A stretch of DNA of 64,000 nt from Mimachlamys varia (GCA_947623455.1 OX392530.1:30597405-30661404); one strand, 5' to 3'; shown: positions 24,535 through 37,632, numbered from the stretch's first letter. Notes: generated by a model from the sequence alone, not told the origin. A program made the numbers and translations.

Positions 24535-27015
24535 ATAGGAAGTGTTAGGATTAAGTTGGATTACATCGAAGATATAGCCGGCGAATATGATAGTATATGC
24601 TTAACGGAAACCCATTTAGATGATCAGGTATCTACAGATGATTTATTTATAGCTTGATTTCATGAACCTTTTCGACATGATAGGAATTTCGCTGGTGGAT
24701 GTGTTCTAGTCTACACTTACAATCTTCTAAAAGTAAACCGTTAATCAGAATTAGAATATCCCGGCGATGATTCTTCTGTGGAACCAGTTGATAAATCCTT
24801 TAGTGACCACGGTGGTGGTTGTACTGCCTGTATTAAACTTACTTATGTTTTTAGATCCATTTATAAACGTAGAATGTGGCTGTATAAGAGAGCAGATTTT
24901 CAAATGTTTAATAACCTTATTTCTAATTATAATTGGAATGATTTTTTCATTATTTGTGACTCTATTGATATTGCAGGTTTTGCAAATTTATGTATACCGT
25001 CTAAAACGGTCATGTTCGGGCCAAATGACAAACCTTGGATGACCTCTGAATTAAGATGACAATTGAGAATTAGAGATCGGTTGCATAAAATCGAGAGGTC
25101 ATCCAAGCTTATTTCTGATGTTAATAAATCAAAGTCTAAACGAAATAGGGTAAATAACATGAAAAAACATGCTCGTATTATCTTTTATGAAGATGGTATA
25201 CTTGAAGAGTTTTCGTCTTCTGAAAAAAGGTGAAAGACATTCTCCTTCAAAGTATTGGCCAATTTCACTTTTATCTACTGTTGGGAAAGTGTTTGAGCGA
25301 GTCATTTACAAATACTTACATAATGATCTTGTTGAAAACTTGTTGTTTTATAAACATCAGTCTAGTTTCATGCATGCTCATTCCAATGTATATCAGCTCA
25401 TCGAAATTTATCATAATATTTGTATTGCTCTCGAAGAAAAATAGCATGTATGTATGGTATTCTGTGATATTTAAAAAGCTTTTGACTGGGTTTGGCATAA
25501 AGGATTGATGGTAAAGTTAAAATCGTATGGAATTTGTTGTGAATTATACACCTGGTTAGAAAACTATTTATTTCATAGGCAACAGAAAGTGTTCTTAAAT
25601 AGTTTTTATTCTCAGTTTGGTTTAAATGAAGCCGGAGTTCCTCAGGGTTCCATTCTAGGACCAGTTTTATTTTTGATTTACATAAATGATATTGCCGATG
25701 TCCTAGAATCAGCTGCTCGTCTTTTCGCAGATGATACTTCTTTATTACAGTCTTCCTCATCCTGTATCGAAATCCAAACAACTTTGAATAGGGATCTTGA
25801 GTCTTTAAATTGTTGGTCTAAAAGGTGGTTAGTAACATTTAATCCAAACAAAACAGAGGTAATATTTATTTCTAACTTTACTGACATAGATGAGGATTTA
25901 GATTTAAAATTTGATGGAAATGATTTAGATTTTACAAACCACCATAAACATTTGGGAGTAACTCTTAATTCAAATGCCAAGTGGGGGGATCATATCAATG
26001 CGTTTTATACTTCTGTAATGAAGAATATTAATGTATTACGAAGTTTGAAATATTTGTTACACATTTACAAGTCATTCATTTTACCAGTTTTAGAATATGC
26101 TTCTGAATTACGAGATTGTTGTATCAAGTTTGAATCGGAAAAGCTGAGAAAGCCAAAAGAGAAGCTGCTCGAATTACCGGACTTCCTGCATATGCCAGTA
26201 TTGAAGACATACATTTCGAAACTCTTCGAAATCGTCGAAAACGTAGAAAACTATAACTTTTCTATAAAATGCACAACAGATTAACTCCAGATTATATGAA
26301 CGATCCCGTACCACCTACTATTTCAGAAAATAACAGGTACACTCTCAGAAACAACAGTGATTATAGAGTTCCTCTACTTGGGTTTCTCTTTCAAATTTCT
26401 CGTTTATACCTTCCACTCTTCGTAGCTGGAAACCTTTAGATAAATCAGGCCGATCGCTGCCTTCTTTACAGTTATTTAAAAATTCTCTTTCGTCAAATGA
26501 GCAACCATCCCCTCCAAGTTATTTAAGTTTTGGCGAACGAAAACTGAATATTATACATATTAAGCTGAGGCACAATTATGACTTTTTTCGTGTCAACCTA
26601 GTTAAAAGTCCTGCTTGCATTTGTGGCCATCCCTGTGAAATGCCTATCACTTTTTATTTGAATGTCAACGTTTTTTAATTGAAAGACGAACACTTTTTAT
26701 TTCAAAATTTGAATACCTTAGGTATAATCTTTACTATTGAGCTTCTTTTGCTTGGTAGCTCTTAATTATTATTAGACCTTAACTTAAACGTTTTTAGACA
26801 TGTGCATTATTTTATCAAAACCAGCAAGAAATTTTGTTAGTATTTCTATTTTGTAAAATTTCTACCTGTGATGATATCATACAAATACCATTTATGTATT
26901 ATGTTTATGCCGATCATTATTGTTGTCATGTAATTATTAATGTGTGATGGGAGAAGGCTGTGATAAATTGAGATAGATTGTGCCTAATCCCTTGTTCAAT
27001 GTTTATTGACAATAA
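24535..27015 (+). pseudogene. LINE relic in left arm (APE endonuclease and RT fragments)
   Basis: Endonuclease fragment ICLTETHLDDQ near 24590-24630, then a stop (LFIA*FHEPFRHDRN). RT pieces are KYWPISLLSTVGKVFER, CDI*KAFDWVWHKG, GVPQGSILGPVLF, LFADDTS and LGVTL, followed by a C-terminal region. AATAAA near 27012 is a possible 3' end. The class is a jockey/CR1-like APE-type non-LTR element, inferred from motif order. It is 5'-truncated and carries several stops and frameshifts. An 18-bp deletion is private to this arm. Confidence 0.85.
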
Positions 27016-27298
27016 ATATGTTTAAAGATACTATGTTTAATATATAACTATAATTATACATACAGATATAACAAACACAAGAACATATTTTCTCACTTAC
27101 AAAGCACCACTCTGACTATCACCATGGACAACATTTAACCGATAACAATGTTTGTTTTTTATATGACTGAAACAAATACTAGTGATACTGCTGTAATGGT
27201 CCATACAACTTTAGTCTTGTAAAGTGGCTCACTCTACGTAACTCTACTAGAGACTGTAATAAGGTATCAACATCATTTCTAATTGCCGTTCACGTATT

Positions 27299-27588
27299 TC
27301 ATCTAAGGTGCGACTCTCGATATGAACTGTCCTCTGACACACAAGAACCTACGACAATGGAATGTAAGTTCTTTTTGATACGCAACTTATGAGGGACCTT
27401 TTGAACCTTTTCAGTGAAGTGCAGACTTGAGAATGTCTCATCAACGTCATCTGGAGTCATCCTATCGTCTTGTGGGCAATCAGATGGGCATACCATGCTC
27501 TCCGAGGAGCTGCCTCCGTCGATAGAGGAACAGACGGACCTCCACGCCCCGTGACAGCTTGGAGAGCTACCGGCATTCGGATACTCAG
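27299..27588 (-). CDS. bZIP copy A, exon 2
   Basis: Acceptor CCTTTTCAG. It encodes EYPNAGSSPSCHGAWRSVCS and ends SYRESHLR then TGA. Ser/Cys-rich, acidic middle (TPDDVDETFSS), basic VPHKLRIKK near the end. Confidence 0.88.
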
Positions 27589-29970
27589 CTGAAAAGGAAG
27601 ACATGTTTTATAACTATAAATTGTATGATAAGTTCAACCAGAAGATGCCTGTAAGACATTAATACCCCCGCCGGCATGTGAAATTAATAAATGATTTCTG
27701 CCAATCAGAGAGCCATTTTGTTTTTGTTTTTTGTTTTCATCAATTAACACCACCATTGTTAGTATAACCCAATCAGATGTACATACCTCACAATATACAA
27801 TCTCATTACAATCGGATATTATCTGAATTCTGACAAATCTGAAGCCACCATTTTGTGGTCATATTTAATAAATAAATAGCCTTTTTTATTTAAAACGGGT
27901 GCTGTCATGTTATCATTTTTTTAAAATAAAATTTCATTGAGATCAATCAAACAACAAAAGTTATAAATTGCATATGATTTAAGCCAATCATAATTTGTGG
28001 TGGCCATCTTGGTTGCTTTATCCATGAAAAACATATGTATGGAAAGTTTGGTGAGAATCACAATGGTAGTTGCAGAGATTAGCTGGTTCCAAAACCACTG
28101 AACAGGACGGACATGGGCAACACTATATATGCCCCCAACCCGTTTAATGACAGGTGCATTAAACACGTCAGCCTTGTTAATAATGATGCATCCGATGCAA
28201 CCTAAATGTACGCTTACTAGCACTGTCTGCAATCTTGGAAAACGTCATAGCAAAACTATAGGCATAGGGTAAAAAACAAATATTGACCAATCTCTTGGCT
28301 GATATCTGTCATTTGCAGACTACAGGAGCAACACCCGATTTCAAAGACTGCCGATTTACCACAATGTGACCTCTAGATTCAAACCAGTCACCCAAAAATA
28401 TGGAGTATAAGGCAAGTCCCAATCAATCGATGATGAATCCATCATCCATCTTATCATTACGCTCTGAACCCCAGGATATTTACCGGTAGCTCTGAATTTT
28501 GAATGTCTAATTTCACTAGATCACCTTTATAGGACCCACACAATTAAATGATATAATATGTTGTTACTAAGCTTTCGAGCTAATAACTAGCTAATATTTG
28601 AAGTTCAACTCTAGTGACAACTGCTTGAATTTACAGATACATATATGTACATGGCAAAGACTTCAAATGCCATTTTATGAGGAGTTTCGTGGCATTTAGC
28701 TCGCTATAGGCGTCTGCGTCGGACAAACGGAAATTTAAATGTCAAACCAGTGCAATTGCACGGGAAAACCATCTTACTTTTGACCCCATATCGATCCACC
28801 ATCAAGTTAAATATCTATAGATTTCATTCAATGCAGAATATGTCAACAAATACCAATTTAGATTACTCAGAATCACTGTACTTAGCCGGAACAAATTATC
28901 AGTAGGGATTACAATCGTATGATACACTTCGTGATAGACTGATTTAGCTATGTGCGTCCTTTATAACCAATTTGTTATATCACAAATTTGTTTCATTTTT
29001 TATATAAAATTTAATTTATATCTTGTGTACAACCAATTTGTTTTTTTTTTATTTCTAAACATATTTAGCCCAAAATACTTGAATCTGTTTGACCGTCGTC
29101 AATAAAGATCCATGACTTGCTGCTATTCGTAGAAGAGGCTGACCTTCAGTGTCTATGCGAAGGGGAATAACTCCTGGTGGTTCCCCTTTAGGCCCCACAA
29201 CCCAATTTTACCCGCATTGTACTGAGATAACGGAGTTAATTGCAAATTTCAATAAACTCTAATTATGTAGTACTACCAATGCCTTTGTAGCCCTTTGTAA
29301 CACACAGGAAATAAATGCCCTTACCGGAATCGTAATTAGATGAGCTGTGCGATGAGTCGTTTTCATCCCCGCTGGAATGAGTCGGCTGAATATGCGTAAC
29401 TTGTTCTGGAAACGGTCTGCCTTGACGCTGAGCCTCGCGTCGGTAATGTGAGTAAGTACCAAAAACATCAGTGAGATTAGTTGATTCAACTGCATTTGAA
29501 GCAAATGTGTTTGTCGAGATGTTTTTAAAGTTATGTTTAATCATTTTCAGTTCATATTTCAATCGGCAATTCTCGTTCTGTAAAACTGCCAATTTCTTCT
29601 CGAGAATTTTATCCAGACATTTCCGCTTGAACCTCGATCTCCTTGCCGAGTCATTGTTTTTACACCGCTTCAGCCAGTAAGAGTTATCCTTCTTATTGGT
29701 AGGTACAAACTGCCGTTTTGCACGGGAAGGTACATCGAGGTCATCTTCGGTCTTCAGTAGATGGGGTAGAGATGCTGGTTCATTTTTCAGTGGTAAACAG
29801 GACTGGTTTACCATGAATTGCTTCAACTGGTACCCATTGCTGTCAATCATTGAAGGTGTGGTAATAGCACGCCCCATTTCTGACAATAGTGTGGTTCGCT
29901 GATCCGGGCGAATGTAGGGATGAGGAAAGGAAGTCTGACTGCAAAATGAAACGACATTTCCCTCTGCCAT
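27299..29970 (-). CDS. NFIL3/PAR-like bZIP transcription factor, copy A (left arm), 311 aa
   Basis: Two coding exons, 29970-29325 and 27588-27299 (646 + 290 nt), joined in phase 1 to give a 311-aa protein. The bZIP is at residues about 94-150: basic region KNNDSARRSRFKRK preceded by SYWLKR, then the zipper with LEKKLAVLQNENCRLKYEL. This is the YW-x-x-R-x-KNN-x-x-A-x-RSR pattern of NFIL3/E4BP4 and PAR-domain factors, which bind TTAYGTAA-type sites as dimers in the nucleus (family knowledge). No PAR domain is seen, so NFIL3-like is preferred. LKNE and LKTE (61-64, 72-75) fit the SUMO consensus. Exon 2 differs from copy B at seven residues, including Ala in place of Gly at the splice junction. 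Confidence 0.88.
27589..29324 (-). other. Intron of bZIP copy A
   Basis: 1736 bp, AT-rich, mirror of the copy B intron with several percent difference where sampled. No further exon is seen. Confidence 0.8.
29325..29970 (-). CDS. bZIP copy A, exon 1 (bZIP domain)
   Basis: Starts MAEGNVVSFCSQTS just after a conserved acceptor (CTTTTCAG) that would join an upstream 5' UTR exon; for that reason this ATG is preferred to the one 20 codons upstream. Donor is GTAAGG. The encoded protein is identical to copy B. Confidence 0.9.
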
Positions 29971-30936
29971 GTCTTTTATTAATATCCTGAAAAGATACAC
30001 ATATATACAGAAAATGTCACCAGGAAACATGGCATGTGTGTAATAGGTTACATGGAAATGAATTGGTCAAAACAAAGTAAAATATAAACGTTCAGGTTTA
30101 AGTTCTGCGACTTTTTCCCCCCGTTCATTTACGCGATCAAAAAACCTTCTACTAAATACTTACAGAGACAACTTTGAATTTAAGTGACATCATTATTTAT
30201 ATTATCATAACGAAAATTCGTAACTCGGAGGTTTGCGGGTGTTTAGTTGAATGAGTTTCTGTCAGTAAATAATAAATATATGATATATATGGAACCACAT
30301 ATTACAGTACATTATGCAATGGGCCGCGTCTCCATACATATATATAAACATGTTTTTGATATACTGACAACGAACACTCCGGCCTTCCACGCAGACGGCT
30401 GGGGTTTGATCACCAAAGTCGTCGTATGCATAGAATCAGAGATAATAAAAGTATTTTCGTCATTTCCACACAATTCTAACAACTCCGGCTGAGTATTAAA
30501 TGGTCTGAAAAGGGTGTTGTGGTAATTGTTTTGTGGCATGTCGGTGAGGTGGAATTATAAAAGATGCCGTTGGAAGAACGGTCCCACTTCCAACAGAACA
30601 CAATACGCCCCCAGCACACGCGCAGCCATACAAACAGTTGGTTATTTTTTAAAAGTTACAAAAGACACGAGCTTTAGCGAGACCTCTAGTGTTATGAATT
30701 CAGGACGTACCATCAGGCCAAAAGGTCCGAACAGTTAACCTGGTTTGTAATTTCCTGATATTGGTTATGCAAGGTCTTGTCATCATGTAACATAACAACA
30801 GACACAAGCTTTAGCGAGTGTCTTTTTTACTCAAAAAAAAAAAAATAATAATCCTCGTCAACAATCCGCACGTGGCATTGAAGTACGTGACTTCCGGTGA
30901 AAGTTCAACTTTTCAACCAATCAAAAGTGCGATGTA
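29971..30936. other. 5' region of bZIP copy A
   Basis: Mirror of 39455-40420. Short open frames here are identical between arms, but simply because this block is identical at DNA level. It contains GACAC..AGCTTTAGCGAG hairpin motifs and one E-box/ETS/CCAAT module (30869-30923). No TATA box was placed with confidence. Confidence 0.5.
30869..30923 (+). promoter_or_regulatory. E-box/ETS/CCAAT module, left arm, bZIP-proximal
   Basis: CACGTG (30869-30874), TACGTG (30884-30889), CTTCCGG (30891-30897) and ACCAATCA (30916-30923). About 0.9 kb upstream of the copy A start codon. Function is inferred. Confidence 0.4.
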
Positions 30937-32722
30937 GTCCAGTCATTTTAGCAAAAAAACAGGCCTTACCTCAAACTAATTGCAAAAGAATTTATTTTTT
31001 AGTTTTTGGAATGGTTATCATTTGTACAATAACAGGAAAAAAGTCTACATCGATCAAAATTTGGGAAATTAATTTTTTAGCCATTTTTATGGTCCAGAAA
31101 CAAGAAAAATTACATATATGACAATTTTTGAAGTGAAGTATTTAGCTATTTTACAATAATTAACATAGGAAATTAATTGTATATGAAGACCAAATGGAGT
31201 AGAGCTCAGAATAACCAAAAGCAATCTATCAACGATTAAATCAACTATCAAAATGGCTATTTTTTTTGTTTAATTTAACAATATTGACGTTTTTGCTCAT
31301 TTTGAATGGAAAAGATAAAAATATCTGACTCTAAACAAACTTAATCTACACTGAGTTGCTGAAACCAAAACATATTAACTAATTTTAATTAATAAGAATT
31401 GGTATATTTTTATGTAAACAAATAATATGACACTTCTTAATTGACCAGTTGAACCAATTTGGTGTTATTTCATGCCTACATGAACAATATCCGTATTTCT
31501 CTAACAAATATTTTGATGAAAAGAAAAGCAAATGCTTCCAATCAGTTCATATACTTTTGTGTATTATTTATATTGTTAAGAAACAACAAATTTGGCAAGT
31601 TCTCTCAAAAAGTACATTCAATAACTGACGGTAAAAACTTCAATTCGTGCATTTTTGCCTGAACACTACAAAAATGGCAAAGTCCATCAATATGAACAAC
31701 ATAAATCATATTTTTTCGAATATGTCTTGTCCGATTTGAATGAAATTTTGCCAATAGAACCACCATAAAACTTATGATTTCATGAGATTAATTTGAAGTT
31801 AAAGATTCCTTTACTTAGTATTTTCATTAAAAATTAAGTATCCCACCATTCATTTCCATTATCAGAATATGAAAAATCAATTGATTTAAAGTTGACATCA
31901 ATCATAAATTTTCATTTACTTTTATCCAGAAGGCTACGTCATGGTGGTAATTACTGCCAAATTATTTCAAAATCCAGCAAAAAACAAGAAATATATTCAC
32001 AATTTTGTTGTTGAAAAACGTGGACGTCAAATTTGCACCAAATGTGGTTTTCATCTACCTAATTTCAAGTAGTATAATGGAGGTATCTTGTCAAATGTTT
32101 TATTTTTTGTTAAAAATAACTTGCATAGAAAATAATTTAATGCACATTTCAGCATATGCTGAAGGTATTTATGAAATATTGTTCACATGAATCGATGAAT
32201 CATTCAATTTTATTTAAAATCAGCTCCAAATCAGACCAACAGACAAACTTTGAGCAGCCATATAATTTAAAAGGTGTAAGTTAAATATATCATTTTCTGA
32301 AATTTAAATAAGGAAACTATATGTGAATAAATTCTCATAAAACAAGAATCAATAGTGACGTTGATTGATTGAGTAATCTTTCTTAAAAATCCAGCACAAG
32401 CTGAAATATTGATAAATTAACAACATTTTTGTGATTTTCAAGGTGTCATAATTTTTTTCGTAAAACCATTCAAACTGTTTTGTTATTGATTTTGTGTTGT
32501 ACAACAAACAGGCTTGTCATATAATGCTTTTTAGTTATCCTGTATTACACCTGATGTTGATATTTGGGTTAAAAAATGGTCCATCAAGTAATTTTTTTTA
32601 TATTTTTCGGATTTTTTAGGGGTAGAAAAAATTATTTTCCCAAATTTTGATTAATGTAGACTTTTTTTCTGTTACAATGTATACTAAAACCTGTATAAAA
32701 AAAAACAAAAATAAATTCTTTT
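30937..32722. mobile_element. TA-flanked MITE, left-arm copy (3' end lost)
   Basis: Begins TA|GTCCAGTCATTTTA as in the right arm. Subterminal inverted repeats with AAAAAAGTCTACATYRATCAAAA are visible at both sides. The inner terminus (about 38 bp present in the right arm) is deleted here. AT-rich and without a transposase. Confidence 0.7.
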
Positions 32723-32725
32723 AAT

Positions 32726-33384
32726 GGTATATAACATATATTTATCCAACAGTCAGCACGTTTATACCATGGTCTGAGAGTCAAATAACACAGTGCATTG
32801 CGGTAGAAATGTTTTTCTATCGCAATACCCATACGCAGACCATTTTTATACAATGGTCTGAGAGTGGAATAACATGGGGTTTGGTGGTAGACATAGAAGT
32901 TACGCAGCGGGTGGTTGTTCGATATGGAATTTATTTCACTCCAATTAATTATTTTCTAAAAGTTACTGTTACGAAACGTGACGGCCTATTGAACCAAATG
33001 TAGGCATACTAATCATAAATATCAAACTGATATTGGTTACGCAAGGTCTTGTCGCCACATAACATAACAACAGACACAAGCTTTAGCGAGTGTCTTTTGT
33101 AACCAAAAAAAAAAAAAATCCGCGTCAACAATCCGGTATATAACATATATATAACCTCCAGACTTTTGATTGGTTGAGAAGGTGAACTTTGCCGGAAGTC
33201 ACGTGTTTCGGTGCCACGTGCAGATTGTTGACGCGGATTTTGTTTTAAGTTACAAAAGACTCGAAAACATTAGGTGTTAATTGTATTGGTTGTATAAAAA
33301 CCTTTCTACCGCAATACAGTGTTATTCCACTCTCAGACCATTTTTTTATTTTGCTTACTGTTGGATAAATATATGTTATATACC
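32726..33384. mobile_element. Inverted-repeat element, left arm
   Basis: Both ends start GGTATATAACATATAT in opposite orientation and share GGTCTGAGAGTGGAATAACA over about 85 bp. Inside are further inverted copies and the E-box module. Confidence 0.65.
33168..33220 (-). promoter_or_regulatory. E-box/ETS/CCAAT module, left arm, distal
   Basis: Minus-strand order: two CACGTG (33220-33215, 33205-33200), CTTCCGG (33198-33192), ACCAATCA (33175-33168). It lies inside the inverted-repeat element. Function is inferred. Confidence 0.4.
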
Positions 33385-35032
33385 ACTAGTGTTATATGAC
33401 CTCCAGACTCCAGCTAAAGCTAGTGTCTGTCGTAACTTTTTTGAAAATAATTAACTCGAGTGAATGAATCCCATATCCAACAACCACCCGTTGCGTTAAT
33501 TCTATATATCTATTAACACTGTAAAGCACTTTAGAGTAATTTATATTACAACGTAGCACGATAAGGCGCTTCAACAAATGCTGTAGACTTGTTTATTTAC
33601 TTTAAACAATTGACTTTCATTTTGATTTCTTAGTTGCGTAATTATCGTCATTTTAAACTCTCACTTGTTACATACAAACAGTACTACACAGTTTTTATTT
33701 TGATCCGAAATCAGCTAAATGTACTGGTTTTCCCTACATGATTCGTCATTCAAACATTACCACTGAGTGTTAGAATGACGCTAGCATAGCAACTGATTTT
33801 TAACAATTATGGCTTATACATGTACTTCTATCCATATCTTAAAACGCGTTTTTTTTAGAGTAATTCTACAAAATAATCAGTGCGTTATATAAAGTTTGTA
33901 TATCATTATTTGTTACTACAGAAATATAGCACGGGAACTAGTCACATTTGCCAATGTTTTAGGACTGTCTTTGATACTGCATGGTCTCTATGAACTAAAG
34001 CAAATATTAAGACATGTACTTCGAATATGATGAGCTATGAACCATAAAATAGTTTAAATTTTATCTCCAAAATAAATTATGTGTGTGCCCCCCAAAAAGT
34101 TATCTGAAGTCAAACTTCAGTCCCCTAGCAAACTCGACATTAATCTAAAATAAAAGTCTTACAATGCTGCGAAGCGTTGAAATTCAAAATATACATGTAC
34201 TATCAGTCACCAAAAATCTTTTCAATTCGGTTTTATAAAATAATGATAAAACTAAAATAATAAAATAATAAAAATGAAATAATTTACCTGGTTGAGTCCG
34301 GTCTAGAACGACTAATAATCTTGGAGGTTTACTAGATGAATATCACGATGTCTGGATTCAAGCTGTGTACGAGTTGAAGTGGCGAGAATCACAGGCATGG
34401 CCAGACTTATTCAAAACATCGGACACGTGTTTTTCTGTCACGTTTGTAGCTTCACGGTATGTACCAATGATAATAATACGGATAACCGATTATAACACAA
34501 CCCGCAATGCACGAGTCATATAGCCCACGTAATACCAATGATATAACGCCAATATCATTCACAGTTTATTAAAAGGTCGGTTTCCGATTGACAGCAACAT
34601 TGGAAACCTGTCGGTCACTCATTTTTGTTATAAGTAGGGTTACGTGCATTTAGTTTAGTTGAAAGTAGTGGTCAACATTTGGCCCCAACTTTGATTTTTG
34701 TTTGTGCTATGTAGATACATATAAATATAATATAAACCAAAAGTAAGAGAGTAACTATAAAAGTGAGGCAGTATGTTAGGGAGAAAGGGATTTTAATGTA
34801 CAAATTTATAAGTGAAGAATAGATGTAATCAAATTAGAGAAACGCATAACTTGAATAAATGAATCACGGAAAAAAGAATAGAAATACAATACAATAAGAA
34901 ATACATACTAATAATAAAATAATGATAAAAAACACATTACGATGATGAAATGGCTCGGTGCTCAGCGTCATTATTTCAACCAAATGCTGTATTATTTGTA
35001 TGTAGGGATTGCATTGCGTTTTTTTTAAATTT
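33385..35032. other. Inner part of left arm
   Basis: Non-coding, nearly identical to the mirror at 35275-36968 apart from a 46-bp deletion near 33780. It includes the GAAATAATGRCGCTGAGCAC-type repeat near the centre. No gene is seen. Confidence 0.6.
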
Positions 35033-35274
35033 AACATAAAAAATATTTCTGTATACAAGAGGAAGTATACTATATTGACTGACAATGACAATGTTGGACT
35101 TTTCAATTTTTGAAAATTTGATATGATATTCTGATTAAAAGTAACGTTTATCTCATGTATGTAAAATCGATAATTTTAGTATCAAAGATTTTTCTTATCA
35201 TCCATATTGACCATGAAGCCCAAGCGGACTTCATGCAATATGGATGTAATCGATTTTCATTCATACTGGCATGA
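35033..35274. other. Unpaired spacer at the palindrome centre
   Basis: About 242 bp not shared in mirror form by the arms. It contains a smaller nested hairpin (35199-35246) and an outer pair AAAATCGAT (35163-35171) / ATCGATTTT (35249-35257). Its last 20 or so bases (CATACTGGCATGAAAATTT) match the left edge of the third copy near 50530. Confidence 0.85.
35199..35246. repeat. Nested hairpin in the spacer
   Basis: CATCCATATTG / CAATATGGATG form an 11-bp perfect stem. After a 2-nt bulge, CATGAAG / CTTCATG form a 7-bp stem with a 10-nt loop (35219-35228). Confidence 0.9.
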
Positions 35275-36968
35275 AAATTTAAAAAAAAAAACGCAATGCA
35301 ATCCCTACATACAAACAATACAGCATTTGGTTGAAATAATGACGCTGAGCACCGAGCCATTTCATCATCGTAATGTGTTTTTTATCATTATTTTATTATT
35401 AGTATGTATTTCTTATTGTATTGTATTTCTATTCTGTTTTCCGTGATTCATTTATTCAAGTTATGCGTTTCTCTAATTTGATTACATCTATTCTTCACTT
35501 ATAAATTTGTACATTAAAATCCCTTTCTCCCTAACATACTGCCTCACTTTTATAGTTACTCTCTTACTTTTGGTTTATATTATATTTATATGTATCTACA
35601 TAGCACAAACAAAAATCAAAGTTGGGGCCAAATGTTGACCACTACTTTCAACTAAACTAAATGCATGTAACCCTACTTATAACAAAAATGAGTGACCGAC
35701 AGGTTTCCAATGTTGCTGTCAATCGGAAACCGACCTTTTAATAAACTGTGAATGATATTGGCGTTATATCATTGGTATTACGTGGGCTATATGACTCGTG
35801 CATTGCGGGTTGTGTTATAATCGGTTATCCGTATTATTATCATTGGTACATACCGTGAAGCTACAAACGTGACAGAAAAACACGTGTCCGATGTTTTGAA
35901 TAAGTCTGGCCATGCCTGTGATTCTCGCCACTTCAACTCGTACACAGCTTGAATCCAGACATCGTGATATTCATCTAGTAAACCTCCAAGATTATTAGTC
36001 GTTCTAGACCGGACTCAACCAGGTAAATTATTTCATTTTTATTATTTTATTATTTTAGTTTTATCATTATTTTATAAAACCGAATTGAAAAGATTTTTGG
36101 TGACGGATAGTACATGTATATTTTGAATTTCAACGCTTCGCAGCATTGTAAGACTTTTATTTTAGATTAATGTCGAGCTTGCTAGGGGACTGAAGTTTGA
36201 CTTCAGATAACTTTTTGGGGGGCACACACATAATTTATTTTGGAGATAAAATTTAAACTATTTTATGGTTCATAGCTCATCATATTCGAAGTACATGTCT
36301 TAATATTTGCTTTAGTTCATAGAGACCATGCAGTATCAAAGACAGTCCTAAAACATTGGCAAATGTGACTAGTTCCCGTGCTATATTTCTGTAGTAACAA
36401 ATAATGATATACAAACTTTATATAACGCACTGATTATTTTGTAGAATTACTCTAAATAAAACGCGTTTTAAGATATGGATATAAGTACATGTATAAGCCG
36501 TAATTGTTAAAAATCAGTTGCTATGTTAGCGAAATAGAAGATAAATAGCATGTTTCAATAAAATCGGAACCTTATCATTCTAACACTCAGTGGTAATGTT
36601 TGAATGACGAATCATGTAGGGAAAACCAGTACATTTAGCTGATTTCGGATCAAAATAAAAACTGTGTAGTACTGTTTGTATGTAACAAGTGAGAGTTTAA
36701 AATGACGATAATAACGCAACTAAGAAATCAAAATGAAAGTCAATTGTTTAAAGTAAATAAACAAGTCTACAGCATTTGTTGAAGCGCCTTATCGTGCTAC
36801 GTTGTAATATAAATTACTCTAAAGTGCTTTACAGTGATAATAGATATATAGAATTAACGCACCGGGTGGTTGTTGGATATGGGATTCATTCACTCGAGTT
36901 AATTATTTTCAAAAAAGTTACAACAGACACTAGCTTTAGCTGGAGTCTGGAGGTCATATAACACTAGT
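35275..36968. other. Inner part of right arm
   Basis: Non-coding. A piece at about 35885-35970 (minus: LLDEYHDVWIQAVYELKW) is matched in the third copy (about 53520-53620) with a frame change, so it looks like a decayed exon or element fragment. No intact gene is seen. Confidence 0.5.
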
Positions 36969-37628
36969 GGTATATAACATATATTAATCCAACAGTAAGC
37001 AAAATAAAAAAAAATGGTCTGAGAGTGGAATAACACTGTATTGCGGTAGAAAGGTTTTATACAACCAATACAATTAACACCTAATATTTTCGAGTCTTTT
37101 GTAACTTAAAATAAAAATCCGCGTCAACAATCCGCACGTGGCATCGAAACACGTGACTTCCGGCAAAGTTCACCTTCTCAACCAATCAAAAGTCTGGAGG
37201 TTATATGTTATATACCGGATTGTTGACGCGGGTTTTTTTTTTTTTTTTGTTACAAAAGACACTCGCTAAAGCTTGTGTCTGTTGTTATGTTATGTGGCGA
37301 CAAGACCTTGCGTAACCAATATCAGTTTGATATGTATGATTCATATGCCTACATTTGGTTCAATAGGCCGTCACGTTTCGTAACAGTAACTTTTAGAAAA
37401 TAATTAATTCGAGTGAAATAAATTCCATATCGAACAACCACCCGCTGCGTAACTTCTATGTCTACCACCATACCCCATGTTATTCCACTCTCAGACCATT
37501 GTATAAAAATGGTCTGCGTAAGGGTATTGCGATAGAAAAAAACATTTCTACCGCAATGCACTGTGTTATTTGACTCTCAGACCATGGTATAAACGTGCTG
37601 ACTGTTGGATAAATATATGTTATATACC
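36969..37628. mobile_element. Inverted-repeat element, right arm
   Basis: 660 bp with about 85-bp terminal inverted repeats (GGTATATAACATATAT ... ATATGTTATATACC). It contains the E-box module and several GACAC-AGCTTTAGCGAG-GTGTC hairpins. The third copy retains only one side (from about 55015). Confidence 0.65.
37135..37188 (+). promoter_or_regulatory. E-box/ETS/CCAAT module, right arm, distal
   Basis: CACGTG at 37135-37140 and 37150-37155, CTTCCGG 37157-37163, ACCAATCA 37181-37188. About 3.2 kb upstream of the copy B start codon, inside the inverted-repeat element. Confidence 0.4.
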
Positions 37629-37632
37629 ATTA

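Larger units (their letters stand above)
24389..35032 (+). repeat. Left arm of the 21.6-kb inverted duplication
   Basis: Reverse-complementary to 35275-45971. The outer end is at ATTATTCG (24389) and CGAATAAT (to 45971). The inner end is AAATTT at 35032 against 35275. It carries, from outside in: LINE, bZIP exon 2, intron, bZIP exon 1, TA-flanked MITE and inverted-repeat element. It has private deletions, including about 46 bp near 33780, 18 bp in the LINE, and the inner end of the MITE. Confidence 0.95.

Noticed and set aside
29471..29902. Open frames opposite bZIP exon 1 (and mirror at 40489-40920)
   Set aside because: They are antisense shadows of the bZIP exon and are broken in copy C.
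31459..32190. Short frames inside the TA-flanked MITE
   Set aside because: AT-rich, no transposase motifs, lost with the non-coding nature of the element.
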